Positions 7,563 through 15,296 of a DNA stretch of 26,700 nt are shown one piece after another (position 1 is the stretch's first letter; each line of letters opens with the position of its first letter). The notes under the pieces are model-generated. The model did no database searches and was not told the origin of the DNA. It was given only the letters and a program-made list of their open reading frames with translations. Both the position numbers and the translations under genes were made by a program. This DNA comes from a virus, in IMG/VR virus record IMGVR_UViG_3300035698_008359, positions 1 through 26,700 of that record; one strand, given 5' to 3'.

Positions 7563-8087
7563 TTTCTGACCTCCGTTGTCATCAATGTAGTTATAAATCT
7601 TCATAGACTCTATATTATCAGTGTAAACTTTAACCGGACTTGAGTCAACATTCAACCCATAAAGAGCCAAAATATCATCCAGACTAGAAACTGCTGGCAT
7701 ATCAGACCCTAGTAATGCTACTGCACTCAATAATCTCCTGTGATTTTTATCGCCCAATTTAATATTATGATATATCTCGCTTGATACTTTTCGATATGCT
7801 TTATTTTTTAATAGCTCAAATATTTTAGAGGGTATGTCAACAAAATCAGCAAGTAGTTTCTCGCCATTCCTGTATAATTTACCTATCCATCCAGCGGCAG
7901 GGAATCCATCATTCTGAAGAATAACCTGTTCAGAAGAATGACCTAATTTAAGATAAGGCCTAACTGTTTCTGAAGTTTCTTCGAATGCCTTAACCATTGA
8001 GTCTAGGTCTTTTTCTGTGTATTTATCTCCGTTCCATGTACCGGCCGCGAATATCTCAACGCCTTCAATTTTAAATAAGTCTGCCAT
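7008..8087 (-). CDS. Head maturation protease with C-terminal scaffold region (Mu gpI-like)
   Basis: The 359-aa protein has an N-terminal Mu-like protease domain (about residues 1-150) with RPYLKLGHSSEQ (residues 43-54, His50 candidate), GWIGKLYR and YRKVSSEIYHN (residues 98-108, nucleophile Ser candidate at 102-103). The C-terminal half is a scaffold: a long coiled coil rich in Glu and Lys (about 185-250) and a very acidic tail ending NEENDDDQGDD. The two parts are joined around residues 165-175. The protease cleaves scaffold during head maturation. A strong internal ribosome binding site marks a separate scaffold product (listed separately). It is immediately followed by the decoration and capsid genes, as expected. 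Confidence 0.8.
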   Translation of the reverse strand: MADLFKIEGVEIFAAGTWNGDKYTEKDLDSMVKAFEETSETVRPYLKLGHSSEQVILQNDGFPAAGWIGKLYRNGEKLLADFVDIPSKIFELLKNKAYRKVSSEIYHNIKLGDKNHRRLLSAVALLGSDMPAVSSLDDILALYGLNVDSSPVKVYTDNIESMKIYNYIDDNGGQKMPKQYTQEEMDAKVAETETVLTSEVTETKAELETKNTEIKAKDAEIEELKEFKASSEAKELELELAKETAENEQFIVENKVPESAREFALALMGAEKKEYSFGETNLSKREVLKKYTELIKETANVNLEEGSLEGETPETEEDSEKIKNYSSENKCSYSEAYRAVMATKEVELNEENDDDQGDD

Positions 8088-8095
8088 AAGTTATC

Positions 8096-8611
8096 CTAAT
8101 CTCCTAGTTCGTACCATTTAAATACTGCGGAAGCGGTATTACTAGCCACATCTGACATATATCTAAATAAATATTTAGAATTAGCAGGCAAAACAAACTC
8201 GTCTTCCCTTGTTATAAGACCGGTAGACTTCTTTCCTCCTGAGTATTCAGAAAACATTAGCGTTCCCGTAGTGGAAACTGTCGGGCCGGTAAAAATTTCA
8301 ACAGTTGAGTTATTTTTTGTTTTTCTATTGTTGTCGTAAGCTGTTCCGGTAGATCCAGATACAGTTGTAGTTGGATTCTCATAAAACATGACCCTTCCGG
8401 CTTGATCTGAATTAACATTTCCAGTTAAGTGAATTTCCTTCTCTCCTGTTATTAAAATAACATCAAGTGTAGCACTTGCAGCTAAAGGAGTAGTTATATT
8501 AGACCACGTAAAATGGCTTCCCTCGTGTATTTCATGATGTTCATGACTTACTTGCGTTACTGCGTCGGTTAAACTGTCTTTTTGAAAATAGTGCGTTAAT
8601 TCTTCGCTCAC
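8096..8611 (-). CDS. Probable virion protein, beta-rich (head decoration or fibre type)
   Basis: The 171-aa protein begins at a GTG (8611) that overlaps the stop of the previous small gene (GTGA) and has GGAG upstream. The sequence is rich in Ser, Thr and Gly and alternates strands: GSHFTWSNITTPLAASATLDVILITGEKEIHLTGNV, RVMFYENPTTTVSGSTG, TVEIFTGPTVSTTGT, and VLPANSKYLFRYMSDVASNTASAVFKWYEL. It looks like a single jelly-roll or similar beta domain found in structural proteins encoded next to the portal and capsid genes. The exact role (decoration, head fibre) is not known. Confidence 0.7.
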   Translation of the reverse strand: MSEELTHYFQKDSLTDAVTQVSHEHHEIHEGSHFTWSNITTPLAASATLDVILITGEKEIHLTGNVNSDQAGRVMFYENPTTTVSGSTGTAYDNNRKTKNNSTVEIFTGPTVSTTGTLMFSEYSGGKKSTGLITREDEFVLPANSKYLFRYMSDVASNTASAVFKWYELGD

Positions 8612-8772
8612 TCTGCCCTCTCCATGTTATCTAAGTCTATCATATATTCTTCGCCGACGTCTGCCGGAGTTTCTTCGAAAATCTCAACATCTTGATATTC
8701 ATTCATGTAGCCAGTAATGCTATCTTCTATTGAAGGGGTCGACGCTACACATAATAATAGTTTATTTGCCAT
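8608..8772 (-). CDS. Hypothetical small acidic protein (54 aa)
   Basis: An ATG at 8772 preceded by AGGGAGA opens a 54-codon frame (MANKLLLCVASTPSIEDSIT and on to YMIDLDNMERAE) that ends in TGA overlapping the GTG start of the next gene. It begins inside the end of the 76-aa membrane protein gene (11-bp overlap). It fills an otherwise empty stretch of about 150 bp in tightly packed coding. The product is acidic and has no recognisable motif. Confidence 0.7.
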   Translation of the reverse strand: MANKLLLCVASTPSIEDSITGYMNEYQDVEIFEETPADVGEEYMIDLDNMERAE

Positions 8773-8992
8773 TTAAATTCTCCCTGTTTGTAAGTTTATC
8801 GAGTTTGGATTCTATTCGATTTAACTGCCCTTGTACAAGAGAAAAGCTATCTTTATTGACATAATTTTGCTGCGTATTGTCTCTAAGACTATTTATCTGC
8901 GAGGTAGTGTTATTATGAAGATAAGCGGTAGCCCCTATTCCAGATCCAAGTAAACCTAAAACAATAATAATTATTGATAGTATAATTTTCAT
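8762..8992 (-). CDS. Small membrane-anchored protein with coiled-coil tail
   Basis: The 76-aa protein starts MKIILSIIIIVLGLLGSGIGATAYL, a single hydrophobic segment (residues 3-24), followed by a polar region and a likely coiled coil (FSLVQGQLNRIESKLDKLTN). An N-in/C-out topology with a periplasmic helix resembles inner-membrane spanin or holin-accessory proteins, but no family is recognised. Its start overlaps the stop of the portal gene by ATGA. It could be a lysis component, since no lysis cassette is otherwise evident on this strand; this is inference. Confidence 0.7.
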   Translation of the reverse strand: MKIILSIIIIVLGLLGSGIGATAYLHNNTTSQINSLRDNTQQNYVNKDSFSLVQGQLNRIESKLDKLTNRENLNGK

Positions 8993-11193
8993 TTAGCACT
9001 AAATCCTTCGCCCTTATTTTCATCTATAAATGAGCTAACCGGAACCTTGCCGACTTTTTCTGTTGGCTTAAAGTCCTCAAATATTGTTATTGGAATTAAT
9101 ACAGATCTGCAATTAAAATGAAGCGGAGGAACTGGTTGGGTTCCGGCCTTAAATTTCTTACCATGTAGACCGCTGCAAATGGCAGTAGTTCTCCCATCCA
9201 TGATAGCACTGTATTCGTAACCATCGACCACGCCAGATTCCTCAAAAAATTCGAGTCTCCCTTTATTCATAGTTTCAGTTAACTTAGTCCTGGCATATCT
9301 CTCCATTCTTACTTTCGCTGACTCCTTAGTTTTTGTTAAGAATTCAACAACACTAGGAATATTCTTGCCATCCTTAATGGCCTCTCTCAATCCGACTCGG
9401 GTCTGCTCATTAATATAATAATCCCAGCCGCCGACAGCGTCAAAAGTCTCTTCTTCTAAAAACGATAGAAATTGTGCCGAAGGTAATGGCTCCGCGAATT
9501 CTCTTACGAATAACTCATTTTTGGCATCGCGTTTAGACTCTTTAAAATTATCTCTTAACGACCCTTTAAATATAGTCTTAATTGCACTCAATTTCTTAAG
9601 CTTTAAGTCTTTCATTCTCTCGGGTTTACCCTGAAGTATCTTTTTCTTGCCTATCTGCTCAATTAGATCATTAAACATGAAATCTATCGGAGAATTAAGC
9701 TCTGACATTATCTTACTTAAATTACTCTCTAATCTTTTCCATGTATTCTCAGCATTAAATCGCATACTGGCCTGTGAATCAGTGGGTTTAAATGGAAAAT
9801 CTTTGGCAAAATTTTTCTTAGTATTCTCAGACTTACTGTCTTCTATTTCATCAATAGCGTCCTCTCCATCTTTAACTATTTTATCGTCAACAGGTTTACC
9901 ATCTTTGCTATCGTCATCTTTTGAAGGAAAACCGCCAAAACTAGGCTCTGGTACCCTTTCAATCTCGCCCTTTGGAAAATTAATCATATCTCTAAAGTGG
10001 TTTATCTCTTCATCACTCGGAACCCACGCCTTTGCTTTAACAGCATCTAAAAATAATTTAGCATAGTCAGTAACATCGTCCTCGGTAATCGGATTTAGTT
10101 TAAACTTCGGGGCATTCTCTACTACTCCAAAATTCCAAGCAACAATAGGCCTAACTAGATGAACATTTATTAGTTTTTCTAATGTAATTCGCTTTCTAGC
10201 TATATGCCTGAAGAATATATCAACCTGCTCCCTGCCTAGTGCCTGACTACCGCCAGAAGACGACGCCGCGCCTTGAAATCCCAATAAGTCAGGGCAAAAC
10301 ATCGATCTTCCTATATACATATTAAATAGATTTAACGCCTTCTCGTAGGCCTCTCCATTAGACTTAGCTTCCAAAAACTCGATGTCGATATCTTTAGGTA
10401 TTACCAGTGCAGTTTTAGCTTGAAATCGCTTTAAAGACGTTAGTAGGCTCGCTCTTGATGTCTTTTGTATACTTTTGTCATATTTACCAACAGGAATAGG
10501 CTTGGCCATAGATTCCATGAATATAGCGTAATATTTAATCAATTCCTTCTTAACGAACCATGATTCGTATGCTGCCCTTAAATCCGATGTACCATAAGGA
10601 TTTTGAAATAATGGATTATTAACATAATGTATTAAACTAGATGGTTTGACCTCTAAAGAATTGCCTTTCGCTGCATATTGTTCAAATTTAGATATATTTC
10701 CACGCTCGTCTGTGTGAAATAACCACGTTTCCGGATCTCTAGTCTTTAAATCCTTAATTCCAAGTTTATTATCTTTATTTACTTTAAAAATCTTTTCGGT
10801 AGTTGAGTTTCCAAAATCGTAAGAGCTTAACATCTCCTCCAATCTATCTTCAAATGGAAAATCAAGCTCATCTGTAAATGTATTAGTCAGAGAGCTTATC
10901 ATCTCTGTGGAATCTTCTGAATCTTCCGTATCGTCTGCTACGAAAGAGAACCCTGATGCTAAAACTAAGTCTTTTACTATTCTTAAACAGACACTTGCCT
11001 GGTCATCTAGTCTCATTTGTCTATATATAGAATAGTCGCCTCTTTTCTGATAAATATCGTCTTGATTATATGGCTTCCCTTGAGTTTCCGGAACTGCCGC
11101 AGACTCTTGATAAGTCCTTTCAATCATATTTACTACTTGATTATCTGGCCCGCTGACATAACTCCGTAAAACTTCTTCTTTTGATTCGTCCAT
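8989..11193 (-). CDS. Portal protein (DUF935) fused to MuF-type head protein
   Basis: The 734-aa protein carries two domains usually encoded by separate genes. Residues about 20-430 match the DUF935 portal family (Mu gp29): YSIYRQMRLDDQASVCLRIV, then LSSYDFGNSTTEKIF, RDPETWLFHTDERG, HYVNNPLFQNPYGTSDLRAAYESWF and GSQALGREQVDIFFRH. A charged linker (about 430-480, GGFPSKDDDSKDGKPVDDK) leads to the second part with a C-terminal MuF domain: YEYSAIMDGRTTAICSGLHG from about residue 659 and PVPPLHFNCRSVLIPI at about 688-703. The portal forms the 12-fold packaging ring; MuF proteins are minor head proteins, sometimes injected. The fused form would put one MuF copy on each portal subunit. No frameshift is needed to read through. 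Confidence 0.85.
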   Translation of the reverse strand: MDESKEEVLRSYVSGPDNQVVNMIERTYQESAAVPETQGKPYNQDDIYQKRGDYSIYRQMRLDDQASVCLRIVKDLVLASGFSFVADDTEDSEDSTEMISSLTNTFTDELDFPFEDRLEEMLSSYDFGNSTTEKIFKVNKDNKLGIKDLKTRDPETWLFHTDERGNISKFEQYAAKGNSLEVKPSSLIHYVNNPLFQNPYGTSDLRAAYESWFVKKELIKYYAIFMESMAKPIPVGKYDKSIQKTSRASLLTSLKRFQAKTALVIPKDIDIEFLEAKSNGEAYEKALNLFNMYIGRSMFCPDLLGFQGAASSSGGSQALGREQVDIFFRHIARKRITLEKLINVHLVRPIVAWNFGVVENAPKFKLNPITEDDVTDYAKLFLDAVKAKAWVPSDEEINHFRDMINFPKGEIERVPEPSFGGFPSKDDDSKDGKPVDDKIVKDGEDAIDEIEDSKSENTKKNFAKDFPFKPTDSQASMRFNAENTWKRLESNLSKIMSELNSPIDFMFNDLIEQIGKKKILQGKPERMKDLKLKKLSAIKTIFKGSLRDNFKESKRDAKNELFVREFAEPLPSAQFLSFLEEETFDAVGGWDYYINEQTRVGLREAIKDGKNIPSVVEFLTKTKESAKVRMERYARTKLTETMNKGRLEFFEESGVVDGYEYSAIMDGRTTAICSGLHGKKFKAGTQPVPPLHFNCRSVLIPITIFEDFKPTEKVGKVPVSSFIDENKGEGFSAK

Positions 11194-11205
11194 GATCTTC
11201 CCTGA

Positions 11206-12738
11206 CTAAACTAAGATATATTCATCAATGTTATCATACATATCCATATTGGGGCAATTCCTAATAACCATCTGAACTCCGATGGCCATGGCGATAACTC
11301 TATCGTCCTTTTTGCCGTCTTCGGCCTGCGGTTTACCCTCGTTATTAACAAAGGTTATACACTCTTTAGCCGTCTCAATATCATTTATCTGAACAGTCCC
11401 ATTGTCAACACCATCAACTAGCGTATCTAACATTACGGGTCGAGTAACCTTATCCGTAAACCATCCAGGTCTATCTCTATCGTCTGAATAATAGAATAAA
11501 TTGGGATAATAAAGATAATCCTTAAGCTCTAATAATACAGCGTGTCCATGATTATTTCTTTCAACTGCCATTATCGGAGGCTTTAGCTTCTTGGCCCCGT
11601 ATAGTTCACACATATTAACTAATTTTTTGGCAAACTGCTTAGGTTTGAGTTTATTTGATGAAAATATTGCGCATTGCTGCGCTTTAGAATTCAAGATTAC
11701 ACCAATCGAGTTATCTCTTCCAACACCTTCCGCCGGATCTGCCGAGCATACATAATAATCTTTTGAGCTATAAGGTATCATTATCTTTATATCATCAACC
11801 CATTCAATTTCAGGTTTAAGGTTAGCTATGACGGTTTTAAGGTTGTCTACATCGAAAACAGAGCTACTAGATCGCATAAAACAAGACTCATCGTCATATG
11901 GAAATTCTTGATCGAACATATCAACACTTTTCAATGATGCTATTTTCATACGCCTGAATTCTATTTGCTCTTTAGTTAACGTATAGCCAGATGTCTTTCT
12001 AATATTGGCTATATATTTTTTTTCTTTCCCTGTTGTTGGCCCTGTGTCTATATCTGGTAGTGAATACTCATCTCGATAGAACCATGCGAAAAAGAAGTTT
12101 TTTCTATATGCAATATTAGCTAAACCCCAATCATCGTAATACCAATTCATGCCATTTGGAGTCGTTTCACTTGAGTATCTGACGTTCCATGGTACTGCCG
12201 AAGTAGTGGCCCCTATCTTTGTTTTATCCTGAAGCGCTGTTTCTGATAGATGTAGTCTGTGTACCGTTGCAGACCTATGCTCTAGGCCAACATATATTCT
12301 AGAGTTGTTAGATGGAAAATAATACTCATGTTTTGACCCGCCGCCCCTGTCTAGTTCTGGTGTTATCTCTGGAATTATCTTTTTCATGCTCTTATATGCG
12401 TACGTGGCAATCCTAAATATCTTTTCAATTGAAATCTTCTTATCGGATTGGATATAAGCGTTAATATTCTCCATCCACAACACATCATCCAAATAGCAAA
12501 GAACAAAGAATGTCGTTATACCTAACTGTCTGGCCTTGAGTACATTGGCATCTTTTACTAACACACCATCGACAAAACACGCATCCCATAATTTTTGCTG
12601 TTCAGTATTAAAATTGAATAGTATGTCATTTCCATCCTTATCTACGATGTGATAAAGATTGTTCATCCTCCAGAATTTCGACTTGAAACAGTCGTAGAAT
12701 TCTTCTTCTGTTAAGTCGCGTAATTCTTCTTCGGTCAT
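11206..12738 (-). CDS. terL: Terminase large subunit
   Basis: The 510-aa protein has the two-domain terminase layout. The ATPase half shows a variant Walker A, LKARQLGITT at residues 67-76, and a Walker B region RLHLSETA at 161-168, where Ser-Glu replaces the usual Asp-Glu. The nuclease half has CSADPAEGVGRDNS (331-344, Asp334), AVERNNHG (391-398, Glu393) and KKDDRVIAMA (477-486), the acidic residues expected of the RNase H-like nuclease. It cuts concatemers and pumps DNA through the portal. It follows a terminase small subunit-like gene and three micro-genes, and directly precedes the portal gene. Its ATG overlaps the previous stop (ATGA at 12738-12735). Confidence 0.9.
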   Translation of the reverse strand: MTEEELRDLTEEEFYDCFKSKFWRMNNLYHIVDKDGNDILFNFNTEQQKLWDACFVDGVLVKDANVLKARQLGITTFFVLCYLDDVLWMENINAYIQSDKKISIEKIFRIATYAYKSMKKIIPEITPELDRGGGSKHEYYFPSNNSRIYVGLEHRSATVHRLHLSETALQDKTKIGATTSAVPWNVRYSSETTPNGMNWYYDDWGLANIAYRKNFFFAWFYRDEYSLPDIDTGPTTGKEKKYIANIRKTSGYTLTKEQIEFRRMKIASLKSVDMFDQEFPYDDESCFMRSSSSVFDVDNLKTVIANLKPEIEWVDDIKIMIPYSSKDYYVCSADPAEGVGRDNSIGVILNSKAQQCAIFSSNKLKPKQFAKKLVNMCELYGAKKLKPPIMAVERNNHGHAVLLELKDYLYYPNLFYYSDDRDRPGWFTDKVTRPVMLDTLVDGVDNGTVQINDIETAKECITFVNNEGKPQAEDGKKDDRVIAMAIGVQMVIRNCPNMDMYDNIDEYILV

Positions 12739-12869
12739 TGGGTAGCAATAAAAGGAAAAATTAATACATTAAAAACACTAACAATAAGACCGATTACAGC
12801 AAGAGCCATGCAAATAATCGCGCCCACTAAGCATAAAAGATCCTTATTAAAGGGGTTGTTATTATCCAT
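12735..12869 (-). CDS. Micro membrane protein (44 aa)
   Basis: An ATG at 12869 with AAGGAAA upstream follows the TAG of the preceding gene directly. It encodes MDNNNPFNKDLLCLVGAIIC and then MALAVIGLIVSVFNVLIFPFIATQ, ending in TGA inside the terminase start (ATGA). Residues 11-40 are hydrophobic: one long or two short membrane segments. The frame bridges two genes with overlaps on both sides, which supports it as real. A holin-like role is possible because of size and hydrophobicity but is not shown. Confidence 0.7.
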   Translation of the reverse strand: MDNNNPFNKDLLCLVGAIICMALAVIGLIVSVFNVLIFPFIATQ

Positions 12870-13046
12870 CTAAATTTCCTTGTAAAAAAACCTTTTATTT
12901 CTTCCGACTTTCCAAAACTTTGCCCTAAACACTGTACCATTTGACCATAGAAATTCCATTTTTGCGTCCGGATAATCCTGACTGAACGAGAACGGGAATA
13001 TTGCCCACTCTCCATTTAAACATAGAACAGCTACGCAGCGTTTCAC
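12870..13046 (-). CDS. Hypothetical 58-aa protein, GTG start
   Basis: A GTG at 13046 overlaps the TGA of the upstream gene (GTGA) and opens a 58-codon frame: MKRCVAVLCLNGEWAIFPFS, FSQDYPDAKMEFLWSNGTVF, RAKFWKVGRNKRFFYKEI. The high content of aromatic residues (five Trp or Tyr and many Phe) and the strand pattern look like a small folded domain. AGGT lies at suitable spacing. It ends one base before the next ATG. A longer frame on the same strand in another phase (12827-13015) lacks these signals and was rejected. Function unknown. Confidence 0.7.
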   Translation of the reverse strand: MKRCVAVLCLNGEWAIFPFSFSQDYPDAKMEFLWSNGTVFRAKFWKVGRNKRFFYKEI

Positions 13047-13393
13047 TTTTTACCTAATATCCTACTCATTATAGATTGATGGCTCATTGTTCCATCTTCT
13101 GATGATAAATCGATTCTGTCTTTTACTTTACCAATTAATCTTTCAAGAATAAAGTTGAGTCTAGTTTGATCTCCCATGTCGATTGACTTCATTACAATAT
13201 TAGCAACCATGGCATCAAGCGCTCGAGTTTTGTCATTCTTACAAATCTTTCTAAGATCTTCTTTACTCATCTCTAAGTACTTCTTAAGCACTCTTTCAAT
13301 TTCGACTGAGTTTAATTCTCTGAGAGTTTTAGGAACTATTGAGGTTCCTTTTTTACGACCCTTTCCGTGAGTGTTTCCTTTTTTAAAAGCCAT
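13043..13393 (-). CDS. Terminase small subunit-like protein
   Basis: The 116-aa protein starts MAFKKGNTHGKGRKKGTSIV, a basic Gly/Lys tail seen on DUF5681-type and other phage small-terminase-like proteins. It continues with helices: TLRELNSVEIERVLKKYLEM, KEDLRKICKNDKTRALDAMVANIVMKSIDMGDQTRLNFILERLIGKV. It precedes the large terminase subunit with only two micro-genes between. Small terminases bind the packaging site and regulate the large subunit. The assignment is from the N-terminal signature, helical content and gene order. Confidence 0.65.
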   Translation of the reverse strand: MAFKKGNTHGKGRKKGTSIVPKTLRELNSVEIERVLKKYLEMSKEDLRKICKNDKTRALDAMVANIVMKSIDMGDQTRLNFILERLIGKVKDRIDLSSEDGTMSHQSIMSRILGKK

Positions 13394-13433
13394 TAGTTTA
13401 ACTCCCGTCTAAAGTATCGTCAACTATTTGACA

Positions 13434-13523
13434 TTATTTCATCTCAATAACTGTTATTGTTACCATAAGTATCATATAAAATAAATAGAAGAATGTTAAG
13501 AAAAAAAGCGTCGGCCTGTTCAT
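13434..13523 (-). CDS. Micro membrane protein (29 aa)
   Basis: An ATG at 13523 is preceded by TAGGAAAATT, in which the TAG is the stop of the phosphoesterase gene. The frame encodes MNRPTLFFLTFFYLFYMILM followed by VTITVIEMK and ends in TAA. It is almost entirely one membrane segment. It occupies the 137-bp gap between the phosphoesterase and the small terminase-like gene. It is very short, so confidence is moderate; a holin-type or toxin-like membrane peptide is possible. Confidence 0.5.
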   Translation of the reverse strand: MNRPTLFFLTFFYLFYMILMVTITVIEMK

Positions 13524-13530
13524 AATTTTC

Positions 13531-14292
13531 CTATATTTTATTTGAGTAATGAACCCCGTTATAGATACATGTGTGTTTTTTTATTGAGATCGTATTAAAG
13601 AACCAATTACTTCCATCTATCTTAACTAACTCTCCAAACCCCTGTGTCCATTTCTTGTGATATTTAACATAAGAAAAAACCTCTTCTTTTGGATTTCCTA
13701 GCCATGGTAGACAATATGCTTTACTTTCCTTGCCATTTAACCCCACATTACTGGCCATCTGTTCGACATGGTGGTGTCCATATATAACGCTAACTCCTGG
13801 CGATGCTGCTGTGGTTGCTAGGGCATGTCCTTTCCCTGCTGATAATCCCTCGTGCCTTACCGCTATATCTTTTAAACCTAGTGGCCTGTATGCTTGGTCT
13901 GGTATCTTCTCGATAAAGTTAATGTCGTACTTATCCGCTTGAATTAGCCGTTTGGTGTTAATTAGGCCATATAACTCTGCAGCATTATTGGCTATATAAC
14001 TACAAAGTCTGGCCTCATGATTCCCTTCTACGAATGTGATCTTTACGTTTGGGAACAATTTTCTTAACTCTGCTATCCTTTCTCGTATTTTTGCCATTTC
14101 ATATGCCACACTAACTGTAACTCTTGGGTTTTTCTTATGATTCATAAAATTGTAAAAATCTACAAAGTCTCCAACTATTATAATCTCGGCAAGTCCGATC
14201 ATGTCTTGTGCAACCGCTAACATTAGGCCGTAGGATAGTTTGTCTTCGAATGGAATATGTGGATCTGAAAAAAGAAGTGCTCTCTCTACCAT
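13531..14292 (-). CDS. Calcineurin-like metallophosphoesterase
   Basis: The 253-aa protein has all signature motifs of the family: LLFSDPH (residues 6-12, Asp10 and His12), IIVGDFVDFYNF (38-49, Asp42), FVEGNHEARL (87-96, Asn91/His92), RHEG (His147) and IYGHHHVEQ (170-178). These residues hold two metal ions that hydrolyse phosphomonoesters or phosphodiesters. The substrate is unknown. It lies at the head of the packaging/structural operon. A second, unrelated-length phosphoesterase is encoded at 19901-20428. The ATG is preceded by GAGGGCC. Confidence 0.85.
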   Translation of the reverse strand: MVERALLFSDPHIPFEDKLSYGLMLAVAQDMIGLAEIIIVGDFVDFYNFMNHKKNPRVTVSVAYEMAKIRERIAELRKLFPNVKITFVEGNHEARLCSYIANNAAELYGLINTKRLIQADKYDINFIEKIPDQAYRPLGLKDIAVRHEGLSAGKGHALATTAASPGVSVIYGHHHVEQMASNVGLNGKESKAYCLPWLGNPKEEVFSYVKYHKKWTQGFGELVKIDGSNWFFNTISIKKHTCIYNGVHYSNKI

Positions 14293-14459
14293 GATAAGGC
14301 CCTCTTTATTATTCTACATGAATTTAATTTATAATCAAACGCGGTGGGCTAATTGTCATTTTAATCCTCCATTAAAATAAAGACGCGGCTTAGTGTGTTA
14401 TTTATTTATTGACAATAATTAACCCCGCGCCTACTTAAATCGTAAATCTATAACATAGG
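14293..14459 (-). promoter_or_regulatory. Structured intergenic region with SD-in-loop hairpin and a 13-bp palindrome
   Basis: This 167-bp gap separates the sugar-nucleotide genes from the structural operon. It contains a perfect inverted repeat ATTTTAAT-GGAGG-ATTAAAAT on the leftward strand (14378-14358), so that the GGAGG ribosome binding sequence forms the loop. An ATG overlaps the end of the stem and opens only 11 codons (14359-14324, MTISPPRLIIN). Upstream is a 13-bp palindrome TTATTGACAATAA (14406-14418), operator-like. GCGCGG/CCGCG blocks in otherwise AT-rich DNA could form a larger stem around it. I see no convincing sigma-70 promoter. A control region for the late genes is inferred. 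Confidence 0.5.
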
Positions 14460-15296
14460 CTAACCTCCTATTATTTCCGAATCAAAAGTTTCTCTTTTTA
14501 CTCCCGGAAAATCTTCATATTTCTTAACGTCTTTCCTTCTCAAAAAGTTCTCAACCGTTGCACTGTAAAGAATCTTTCCTAAATCTATTTTTTTATCGCT
14601 TGAAAATATAGCCAAGGCTTCAAGGTCTTTTGGCAAACATGCCCCGGAAAAACCTCTCTTCCCATCAGGCCCCGGAACTATTGTGTGCATTTCGTTAATA
14701 TAACCCGTCTCTAGCGCCATATTTCTAACCTCTTTATAATCCGCGTCAATATTTTGACACATGTCATATATCATGTTCCAGTACTCTATTTTCAGGGCAC
14801 CAAAACAATTATGAGCGTATTTTGCTAGTTCGGCCTCTTTGTTTTTAATCATGCTTACTTTTTTACCGGGGAACATCTCGTGAATAGCTGCCAGTATGTC
14901 CTCGGAAACCACCTTATCGTATTCCAGCCCGCCGCAGATTATATCTAACCTTGCAGCATCCTTTAGTCGTGTTCTTTCTGTGAAAAACTCAGGCATGTGA
15001 ACTATTATTTTTTTCGGAAACCCTTTAGATATTTTCTCACAGGTTTCCGGTAATATGGTTGACCTAATGAATACTGTACAATCTGGACATCGATTAACTG
15101 ACTCACGAAGCGCCCTATAGTCCTGACCCATTCCAATAATAGTATCAACAGGAACAGCTATAAAAACATGAGTACACCCTCTTAAATCATCCTTAAATCC
15201 CTTTACTGGATCATATCGCTTAACATTAAATCTATCTTTCAATTGTTGATAGGTCGTATCTCCTACCATTCCAAGTCCTATAATTCCTATAATCAT
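14460..15296 (-). CDS. Short UDP-glucose/GDP-mannose dehydrogenase family protein
   Basis: The start was set at ATG 15296 (MIIGIIGLGMVGDTTYQQLK, 278 aa) because it overlaps the previous stop (ATGA) and has GGGAGGG six bases before. Motifs: NAD-binding GLGMVG (7-12), RSTILPET, MPEFFTERTRLKDA, the helix HNCFGALKIEYWN with Lys169 and Asn174, and the catalytic-Cys motif GFSGACLPKDLEAL (Cys220). Family members oxidise UDP-glucose to UDP-glucuronate or act on similar nucleotide sugars. Normal enzymes have about 400-450 residues; here the C-terminal nucleotide-sugar-binding domain is missing, with only about 55 residues after the Cys motif. The catalytic residues are kept, so the protein may use a different substrate or a partner. 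Confidence 0.8.
   Translation of the reverse strand: MIIGIIGLGMVGDTTYQQLKDRFNVKRYDPVKGFKDDLRGCTHVFIAVPVDTIIGMGQDYRALRESVNRCPDCTVFIRSTILPETCEKISKGFPKKIIVHMPEFFTERTRLKDAARLDIICGGLEYDKVVSEDILAAIHEMFPGKKVSMIKNKEAELAKYAHNCFGALKIEYWNMIYDMCQNIDADYKEVRNMALETGYINEMHTIVPGPDGKRGFSGACLPKDLEALAIFSSDKKIDLGKILYSATVENFLRRKDVKKYEDFPGVKRETFDSEIIGG

Noticed and set aside
12827-13015. 62-aa minus-strand frame between terminase and small terminase-like gene
   Set aside because: No ribosome binding site and low-quality protein sequence; two other frames here (12870-13046 and 12735-12869) have coupled starts and stops and good signals.
13394-13425. TTGACG and TAAACT as a promoter before the small terminase-like gene
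   Set aside because: The -10 is poor and lies within the ribosome binding region, so RNA would start inside the gene.
14324-14359. 11-codon ORF after a strong SD
   Set aside because: Too short to list as a gene; kept as part of the structured regulatory region.
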